Source of the DNA: Pseudomonadota bacterium
GTDB lineage: Bacteria; Pseudomonadota; Gammaproteobacteria; Halothiobacillales; Halothiobacillaceae
Reading direction: 5' to 3'
Assembly (NCBI GenBank): GCA_021795795.1
Contig: JAJYPA010000232.1
Coordinates: 1 to 11,696, forward strand
DNA: 11,696 bases
This document shows, in pieces, positions 5,986 through 11,696 of the stretch (position 1 is its first letter; every line of letters begins with the position of its first letter). The notes under the pieces were generated by a model. It saw nothing but the letters and a program-made list of their open reading frames with translations. It searched no databases and had not been told where the DNA came from. Position numbers and translations under genes: made by a program.

Positions 5986-8346
5986 TTAGAATTTCAGCGC
6001 CGCACTGAAGAAGACCTGCGCAGGAGCACCCGGGTAAGCAAATATGACCGGCGTTGGCGCCTGGTAGCCCGTGCTGATTTCTTCTGCTGACTCGTATTGG
6101 CGACCGAGGACATTATATCCAGAGAGGGTAAAAATTGCGCCTTTCACTCCTGGGAGCAATCTGTTAAGCAGATACGTTTTGTACGACAATGAAAGATTCA
6201 AAAGATTGTAAGGCACTGTAGATAAGTACGTTGGGCCACCTGTGACATTATCGAAGAGGGTCTGGGCAGCATAATAATGATCCACAATCCGGGGTATCAG
6301 CGCTCCGCCAGGAACCATCAGCTTATATGATGCCCCCACGGTAAAAGAGTACTTTGGTATGCCTGACAAGGAATAGCCAGCAAAGGATACGCCGCCGCTA
6401 TTAAAATCCTTAGTATAATAGGAATGTTGGATGTTGGCTGAGCCAAATACATGTACGTTATAGAAAGGTTGCCATGACGCGGCTATATTGACACCATTAT
6501 AAACCGCATTCCCTAAGCTAAATCCGGTGTCATTAAAAGATCCAAGCCCGGATCCGAAAACGCCGTTCAGCAAATTGGTTAGAAAATCGTGGTAATAATT
6601 TAAGTTGAGATTGAGCGTCTTACTGAGGTAGCGAAGACCTGCTTCGTAATCCTCGTTCTTCGTGAGCTGGATTTTTTTATCGGACTGAATTGCAATGCTT
6701 GGAAGATATGCGCCGTAGGCCAGATCCGTGGGATTCTGATATGTCATCGCATAATTCCCATAAAAAGCGATGTGGCGGGTGATTCGATAATTGATGCCCA
6801 CCGAAGGTTCTAGTCTCGCGAATGTCGTGGACGCTGATGGAGTTAAGGTGTTGTTGATGAGCGATGGAGTGGATGGAGCGCCTAAATTAGCCATCGTCGT
6901 ATTGAAGCTTGCTGCTGCCACCCCAGGAGTGATGCGTAACCGGTTATGCAACAGATGAATGGTATCCTGAAGGTACAGATCAGCAAATACACTGGTTAAG
7001 ACATCATTGTTAAACGCATGGGGATCATTTTGCGAAGTGCCCAACACCGGATTATATAACGAGATGGTGGTATGGTATCTTTGGTCAGAAAAAAATCCAC
7101 CGAATTCCACTAGATTGTACGGCAGATGCACCGAAAAGTTTATCTTATCACCAAAGGTGCTGTCGCTTGGGTTGTAATGTTCGACCGTCTCTGGGTTTAT
7201 GTTGGCTGAGTAATAATCAAAGTATGCTTGATGCAGGCGATGGGCATAACGGTACCATAACTTATTCTTCATTTTGACATATTTTGAAAATTCGTATCCC
7301 TGCTTGCCATATAACAGGTACGAGTCAACCACATCGTACTTATACCAGAGGTTTGGACTAACGACCGAATAGAATCCCGATGTCGCCTGGCTATAAGGTT
7401 GACCTGGTACATTATCCCCATTCACGCTGTAACCAGCAACTGGAGTTACGGGTATTTGAAAACTATGCCCGGAAAGCGTTTTTTCCATATAAAAACCAAA
7501 AGCGGCAAACCCGCGATTAAAGACGTGCGCGGTCTTCAGGTAGGCAGCCCAGCCGTGTTCCGGGAAGGTGTAAGAGGTGGTCGGAGAATTGGATGTGGTG
7601 TACCCGCCGCCGAAGACTGTGGCCCAACCATCCATCAGACCTGTATTGGCGCGAAAATAGGTTACCGCACTGTCGTTGCTGCCATAACTGAGGCCCACAG
7701 TGGCATTAGCCTTGTCTGTGGGTTGCACAGGCACATAATCGATAGTCCCACCGATGCTGTCATACCATCTGTTATTAGGATTGCCAGGCCCGTAAATGAG
7801 ATTGACTCCGTGGATGAGTCCAAGAATCGGTATCTGGCTTGTGTTCCACTGACCATCGTTGGATGTCTGGTTGTTCATGGGTATACCATCAAACAACGCC
7901 ATGATTTGGTTTCTATAGGTTATACCGCTCCACCAGCCAATACCCATGCCGTTAATCGTAATAGTATCGCGGCCAGCACCAGTTGCGGGATTTTGCGACA
8001 TAATATGCACACCCGGCGCCATGGTCAGGAGCTGGGCTGCTCCGCCGACGGGGGAGACATAGTGCTTACTTTTCTTGCTCAAGAAAAGTTCGCTTTGGGT
8101 CGCTTTGAAGACGTTTTTTTGTTTATATAGCGTATCCACCTTCTTTATCTGTTGCTCTTTTTTGGTCAAAACGGGATTGGTGGAACGAGAGACCTCGCCC
8201 ACATTGATAGGATTTGATGCCCCGCTGCTCGTTGCGGTGGTCATCCCTGCCGCGTGTGCCAAAGGGAGACAACCGAAATAGCCGGCCAGAAGCAGGGCAA
8301 TTCGCAGCGGCTTCAGTTTTCTGGTAGGTGCGTTTTTTCGATCCAT
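5986..8346 (-). CDS. TonB-dependent outer-membrane receptor 2
   Basis: This is a 786-residue outer-membrane transporter. The start at 8346 is chosen because AAGGA lies six bases upstream and a good signal peptide follows (basic MDRKNAPTRK, hydrophobic core, cleavage near AHA-A, residues 31-33). The longer frame up to 8484 has no RBS. INVGEVS (47-53) is a candidate TonB box. The plug domain spans about 70-208, with GGAAQLLTMAPGV (101-113), INGMGIGWW (131-139), FDGIPMNN (152-159) and YGPGNPNNRWYDSIGG (185-200). The rest is a beta-barrel rich in aromatic residues ending in ALKF, the expected C-terminal aromatic. It is a divergent paralogue of receptor 1 immediately upstream. The ligand is not readable from sequence; the adjoining phosphoesterase suggests a phosphorylated compound (inference). 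Confidence 0.92.
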   Translation of the reverse strand: MDRKNAPTRKLKPLRIALLLAGYFGCLPLAHAAGMTTATSSGASNPINVGEVSRSTNPVLTKKEQQIKKVDTLYKQKNVFKATQSELFLSKKSKHYVSPVGGAAQLLTMAPGVHIMSQNPATGAGRDTITINGMGIGWWSGITYRNQIMALFDGIPMNNQTSNDGQWNTSQIPILGLIHGVNLIYGPGNPNNRWYDSIGGTIDYVPVQPTDKANATVGLSYGSNDSAVTYFRANTGLMDGWATVFGGGYTTSNSPTTSYTFPEHGWAAYLKTAHVFNRGFAAFGFYMEKTLSGHSFQIPVTPVAGYSVNGDNVPGQPYSQATSGFYSVVSPNLWYKYDVVDSYLLYGKQGYEFSKYVKMKNKLWYRYAHRLHQAYFDYYSANINPETVEHYNPSDSTFGDKINFSVHLPYNLVEFGGFFSDQRYHTTISLYNPVLGTSQNDPHAFNNDVLTSVFADLYLQDTIHLLHNRLRITPGVAAASFNTTMANLGAPSTPSLINNTLTPSASTTFARLEPSVGINYRITRHIAFYGNYAMTYQNPTDLAYGAYLPSIAIQSDKKIQLTKNEDYEAGLRYLSKTLNLNLNYYHDFLTNLLNGVFGSGLGSFNDTGFSLGNAVYNGVNIAASWQPFYNVHVFGSANIQHSYYTKDFNSGGVSFAGYSLSGIPKYSFTVGASYKLMVPGGALIPRIVDHYYAAQTLFDNVTGGPTYLSTVPYNLLNLSLSYKTYLLNRLLPGVKGAIFTLSGYNVLGRQYESAEEISTGYQAPTPVIFAYPGAPAQVFFSAALKF

Positions 8347-8489
8347 GATCATTCCTTCTCGATTTTTCTGAGATTGGATTTTGCGGCGATACAGTTGTCG
8401 ATGACTCCTGCCTGCCCTGGCGCAGGATTGTAATGTCAATAATTGGAAAAGATGGTATCCATCCGAGTGCGGTGACTCATACAAGCGGG
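8347..8489 (-). other. 143-base spacer between the two receptor genes, with a small hairpin
   Basis: This stretch lies between the stop of receptor 1 (TAG at 8492-8490) and the start of receptor 2. TCCTGC (8406-8411) and GCAGGA (8422-8427) form a six-base-pair stem with a ten-base loop. There is no T-run, so it is not a terminator; it could be an mRNA processing or stability element that sets different levels of the two receptors. TTGACA (8439-8434) has no matching -10, so I do not call an internal promoter. Confidence 0.35.
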
Positions 8490-10862
8490 CTAGAAGTAGG
8501 CAGTAAGAGAGGCGTAAATGGCTCGCGGAGCTCCTGGAAAGCCAAGCGTTTGTCCTGCGCTATTCGGACCAAAGTAGCCACCCGCTGTTGTGTATTCGGA
8601 AACATTATATTTACTGTTCAGCAGGTTGCTAACCATCAGCTCAGCGCTCACCTTTTTGATGAATGGAACAAGACCTCCGGTGTATTCAGCAACCCTTAGT
8701 GCAGCATTCAATATTCCGTAAGATGGCATCTTCTGAGAGGTTGGTGCCCCTAGCAAGTCGCTGAAAAGATACTGACTCCCTGTGTACTGATACCAAATTC
8801 GCGGACTCAGTAGCACACCATCGTAATAATATCGTAAGAATCCTCCGACATTAAACGTTGTTCCCGCAATATTGGATACGGGCAGCCCATTATAAGATAC
8901 GCCACCGACCACATAACTCTGGAAATGTGAACTCTGAAAACTTACATTCGTGAAAAGATGTAACGATTTTATCGGATCATCTTCAGCGTAAATATTGACG
9001 CCATTATAAATGGAACTACCAACAGCGTTCAGCTCGTATGGTTCATTCACAACTGGTATGGGTATAGTCTCGTTGCTATATGTCATGTGATAGTAGTCGG
9101 CACTGAATAGCATATGGCGCAGATAGGAAGCATGTTTAATATTGACCTTGATACCTGCCTGATATTCGCTGCTTTTTTCTAGCTGCAAAGTCGAAGCGGT
9201 AACAGCCTGATAGGGGCCTCCGCCACCGCCATTCGGCGGTTGTCTATAGGTTTCACCATAGTTAGCATAAACTGCAAGCCAATGAAGTGGTCTATAATTT
9301 ATGCTTACGTTGGGCTCGAACTTGGTGAAGCTGGTAGACGCATTGGGCAAAACAGCCTCGTTGTTCGCAGGGTTGGCATAAGGGAAATCCGCCGTGCCAT
9401 TGTTCACGAAATGGGTCTGGTAGTTTATAAATCTGAAACCTGGCGTTATGCTCAAGGACTTCATTGGTTGGATCTTGTCTTGGAAAAATGTTGCTAGATC
9501 CGTCTGGTAAAAGTAATCACTCCGATAGGTTGTCGGGATCGCAAGCGACGTGCCCAGTGATGTGTTGTAAAACGCATTACGGCTATTATAGATATTATTT
9601 ATGAAAAAACCGCCTAGCCTAACCGTATTGTATGGGAGCTTTAGGGCCAATGTAAGCTTGTCTCCATACATATCGGAATAGGGATTATTGTATTCTATCT
9701 GATATGGATTGTTGGCAAAGTAGTTGTCATTGTGCGTATGATAGCGACGGCCATGGCGATAATACAGGAGATCCGCAAGCTCCACATGGCGGGAGAGTGC
9801 CAAGTGTAGTTTTGAATATACCAACCAAGTTGCGTTCAGGTCTAGTTTGTTTATAAGGTCAAACGGAAGTGAACTATAATAGCCACTTGTCTGTTCACTA
9901 TACAAGGTGCCGGGATTGGGCGCCCCCTGGGCGTTAACGCCATTTACGGTTACTCCTGCTATAGGATTTAGAGGTATTGGAAGCGGGCGATAGGCGTACC
10001 CTTGAGCATCGTATGCGCCTAAACTCCAGCCGCCATCCTGGAAGGTTTTGCGAACTTTGAAGTAATAGGCAAATGTTTTCCCCGGGTTTGCGAAACCATA
10101 ACCATGCCGGTAACTATTGAAAGTCGATTGTCCTCCCCCGATAACGGCCGACCAGCCATTCACATTTCCGGTGGTAGCGCTGAAGTGGACGCCTTTTGTA
10201 TTGAAGCTGCCGTAAGTTATGCCGATGGTTCCACCGGGTTTCCGGTCGGGTTGAATCGGAACAAAATTGATGGCACCTCCGATATTATCATACCAGCGGC
10301 TCGCAACAGCCCCCGGCCCATAACTGATACCAACCCCTTTGATGAGAGATAATTGCGGAACTTCGGGAGCTTGCCAAAGACCCGTTCCCGGATTATTTAA
10401 TGGCACGCCATCAAAGGTGACCATGATACTTCCGTCATCGACGTTGCCGCCGCCAAAGCCTGCCCATCCGGTCTTGATCCCATTAATGCTTATAGAATAT
10501 TTAGACCCGGCGCTATCACCATAACTGCTGACGTTGACCCCCGGGGCAAAGGCCAATACCTGTGCGGCACCGCCCGCTGGCCCAGCTGCTTGTATCTCAT
10601 TTTTCCCCAGAATTTTTTCTGTTTCACCTGACTGAAATATTTTTTTCTGAGTTGGCAATTCTGTCAACTTATCTAATCCATTCAATGACTCGGCGGCAGA
10701 CACTGCCCCTATACTGATCACGCTGTGGGAACTGCGCTTGCTGGATGTCGTCGCTGCGGTCACTCCGGATTGAGCGAAGGCATCCACGCTGACTGAGAGG
10801 CTCAGGACGCCTGTCGCGGCGACGGCGAGAACCCGGGGTCGCAGGTGCAGTTTAGTATTCAT
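8490..10862 (-). CDS. TonB-dependent outer-membrane receptor 1
   Basis: This is a 790-residue outer-membrane transporter. The start at 10862 has AGAGG a few bases upstream and opens a signal peptide with cleavage near AFA-QS (28-32). ISIGAVS (49-55) is a candidate TonB box at the same place as INVGEVS in receptor 2. The plug spans about 70-205, with GGAAQVLAFAPGV (97-109), INGIKTGWA (126-134), FDGVPLNN (150-157) and YGPGAVASRWYDNIGG (181-196). A beta-barrel follows and ends in LTAYF, the usual terminal aromatic. Receptors 1 and 2 share plug landmarks but differ across the barrel, as expected for a duplication with different ligands. It follows exbD by 21 bases and so belongs to the exbB-exbD operon. 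The ligand is unknown. Confidence 0.92.
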   Translation of the reverse strand: MNTKLHLRPRVLAVAATGVLSLSVSVDAFAQSGVTAATTSSKRSSHSVISIGAVSAAESLNGLDKLTELPTQKKIFQSGETEKILGKNEIQAAGPAGGAAQVLAFAPGVNVSSYGDSAGSKYSISINGIKTGWAGFGGGNVDDGSIMVTFDGVPLNNPGTGLWQAPEVPQLSLIKGVGISYGPGAVASRWYDNIGGAINFVPIQPDRKPGGTIGITYGSFNTKGVHFSATTGNVNGWSAVIGGGQSTFNSYRHGYGFANPGKTFAYYFKVRKTFQDGGWSLGAYDAQGYAYRPLPIPLNPIAGVTVNGVNAQGAPNPGTLYSEQTSGYYSSLPFDLINKLDLNATWLVYSKLHLALSRHVELADLLYYRHGRRYHTHNDNYFANNPYQIEYNNPYSDMYGDKLTLALKLPYNTVRLGGFFINNIYNSRNAFYNTSLGTSLAIPTTYRSDYFYQTDLATFFQDKIQPMKSLSITPGFRFINYQTHFVNNGTADFPYANPANNEAVLPNASTSFTKFEPNVSINYRPLHWLAVYANYGETYRQPPNGGGGGPYQAVTASTLQLEKSSEYQAGIKVNIKHASYLRHMLFSADYYHMTYSNETIPIPVVNEPYELNAVGSSIYNGVNIYAEDDPIKSLHLFTNVSFQSSHFQSYVVGGVSYNGLPVSNIAGTTFNVGGFLRYYYDGVLLSPRIWYQYTGSQYLFSDLLGAPTSQKMPSYGILNAALRVAEYTGGLVPFIKKVSAELMVSNLLNSKYNVSEYTTAGGYFGPNSAGQTLGFPGAPRAIYASLTAYF

Positions 10863-10883
10863 CGTTACCTCTTTATTTGGTGG

Positions 10884-11282
10884 TTATCTGGGTTTTGCGG
10901 CGATACCAATGTCACTGACCCCGGCCTTCTGGCAGGCATCCATGACGTGGATGAAGTCCTGAAAGGGGACCGCCTTGTCGGCGGCGATGGTGATCTGGGT
11001 TTTGCTCGGGTCCTGGTCACTGGCCAGCATCTGTTGGAGACCGGCCAGGGTATAGTGCTTGCCCTTCACCATGACGGTGCCGTCCTTTTCGATGTTCAGG
11101 GTGTAGTGGGGCCGGGGCAGGCTCTTGGCCTGGCTGGAGGCGGGCAACTGCAGGTTGAGCCCTTTGTCGGGGATCATCTGCAGGGTGATCATGATGAAGA
11201 ACACCAGCAGGAAGAGCATGATGTCGATCATGGGGATGATCTCCACCCGGCCCTTGCGGGCCTCGAAATAGCGTCTGGCCAT
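10884..11282 (-). CDS. exbD: ExbD, TonB-system energy transducer subunit
   Basis: This is a 132-residue inner-membrane protein, close to the usual ExbD length of about 135-140. A short cytoplasmic N-terminus (MARRYFEARKGR) leads into one membrane helix, about residues 14-35. Its conserved proton-path aspartate is Asp20 in PMIDIMLFLLVFF. The periplasmic domain follows, with KGLNLQLPASSQA (40-52) and ITIAADKAVPFQDF (97-110), where the DKAVPF element is typical of ExbD/TolR. The ATG shares its A with the TGA stop of exbB, so translation is coupled; no strong Shine-Dalgarno is visible. Because it sits directly upstream of two receptors rather than beside tolB/pal, ExbD is preferred over TolR. No tonB is visible in the window. 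Confidence 0.92.
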   Translation of the reverse strand: MARRYFEARKGRVEIIPMIDIMLFLLVFFIMITLQMIPDKGLNLQLPASSQAKSLPRPHYTLNIEKDGTVMVKGKHYTLAGLQQMLASDQDPSKTQITIAADKAVPFQDFIHVMDACQKAGVSDIGIAAKPR

Positions 11283-11696
11283 CAGCCCGCCCTCGCCATG
11301 ACCACCGCTGCCGGCGCCGTACCCTGGATGCTCTCGGTGCCCAGCACCGGGTGGCCATCCATGCGGTTGAGGAGCATGGTCTTCAGCGAATCCAACTGCA
11401 GGAGGATCATGCGCACCTGGTTGTTGAAGGCGTTGAAGGCCACCAGCCCGAGCATGGCGATGAAGAGGCCGGAGGCCGTGGCCACCAGGGCATCGGCCAC
11501 GCCGCCGGTGACGGCGGTGGGGGCATGGCCCGGCTGGGCTAAAACGGAAAAGGCGTGAAACATTCCCAGGATGGTGCCAAAGAGGCCCAGGAGCGGCGCC
11601 AGGGTGACGATGGTATCGAGGACCCAAAGGCGGCGGTCGAGCTGTGGTGCGGTGACCAGGATGCGTTCTTCCAGGCGGCTGGCCAGCGCTTCGTCC
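11282..11696 (-). CDS. exbB: ExbB, proton-channel subunit (C-terminal part, cut by window edge)
   Basis: The last 137 residues of an ExbB/TolQ/MotA-family protein are present; the N-terminus lies beyond base 11696. Two membrane helices are seen: one around DTIVTLAPLLGLFGTILGM and one around GGVADALVATASGLFIAMLG, each with the small and polar residues that line the proton channel in this family. The charged stretch before them (LASRLEERI) matches the cytoplasmic region. With ExbD it forms the proton-driven motor that energises TonB and thus outer-membrane uptake. Its stop overlaps the exbD start by one base. The downstream receptors make ExbB more likely than TolQ. Confidence 0.9.
   Translation of the reverse strand, partial: DEALASRLEERILVTAPQLDRRLWVLDTIVTLAPLLGLFGTILGMFHAFSVLAQPGHAPTAVTGGVADALVATASGLFIAMLGLVAFNAFNNQVRMILLQLDSLKTMLLNRMDGHPVLGTESIQGTAPAAVVMARAG

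Noticed and set aside
7399..8130. Plus-strand open frame (243 codons)
   Set aside because: It is antisense to the plug and barrel of receptor 2, with no motif or ribosome site.
8434..8439. TTGACA as an internal promoter for receptor 2
   Set aside because: No -10-like hexamer lies 16-18 bases downstream.
8347..8484. 46-residue N-terminal extension of receptor 2
   Set aside because: It would precede the signal peptide and has no ribosome site; AAGGA correctly spaces the ATG at 8346.

Overview
The window reads as a chromosomal segment of a Gram-negative proteobacterium. It contains two outer-membrane TonB-dependent receptors, an ExbB/ExbD motor and Sec signal peptides. The overall look (moderately high G+C, receptor type, phosphate genes beside a TonB motor) suggests an acidophile of the Acidithiobacillus type. 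That placement is an impression from the sequence, not a search result. Every gene I accept is on the minus strand, so transcription runs from right to left.

Layout in transcription order. At the right edge is the C-terminal part of exbB (cut by the window), then exbD (overlapping it by one base), TonB-dependent receptor 1, TonB-dependent receptor 2 (a divergent paralogue), and a large exported protein that fuses a YncE-like beta-propeller to a phosphoesterase domain. Gaps are -1, 21, 143 and 9 bases, so this looks like one operon. Its promoter is outside the window, and it ends at a clear intrinsic terminator (2850-2873). A second unit follows: a PHS-family (phosphate:H+ symporter type) MFS transporter, then, 26 bases later, an OmpR/PhoB-type DNA-binding protein whose receiver domain has lost the phosphoacceptor Asp and the conserved Lys. 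The left 428 bases hold no convincing gene. They carry several GC-rich inverted repeats and, at the very edge, an operator-like array pointing at a gene beyond the window.

How the genes may work together (inference). The two receptors, powered by ExbB/ExbD, would bring a phosphorylated compound across the outer membrane. The periplasmic or exported phosphoesterase would release phosphate, and the MFS protein would take it across the inner membrane. Supporting this, the MFS promoter and the left edge each carry a 40-base array of four Pho-box-like half-sites with a strict 11-base period, both ending in the same ten bases TGTCACATTG. The complete set (TonB motor, twin receptors, propeller-phosphoesterase, PHS carrier and an Asp-less regulator) is the most interesting item here and could be an uncharacterised organophosphate-scavenging system.
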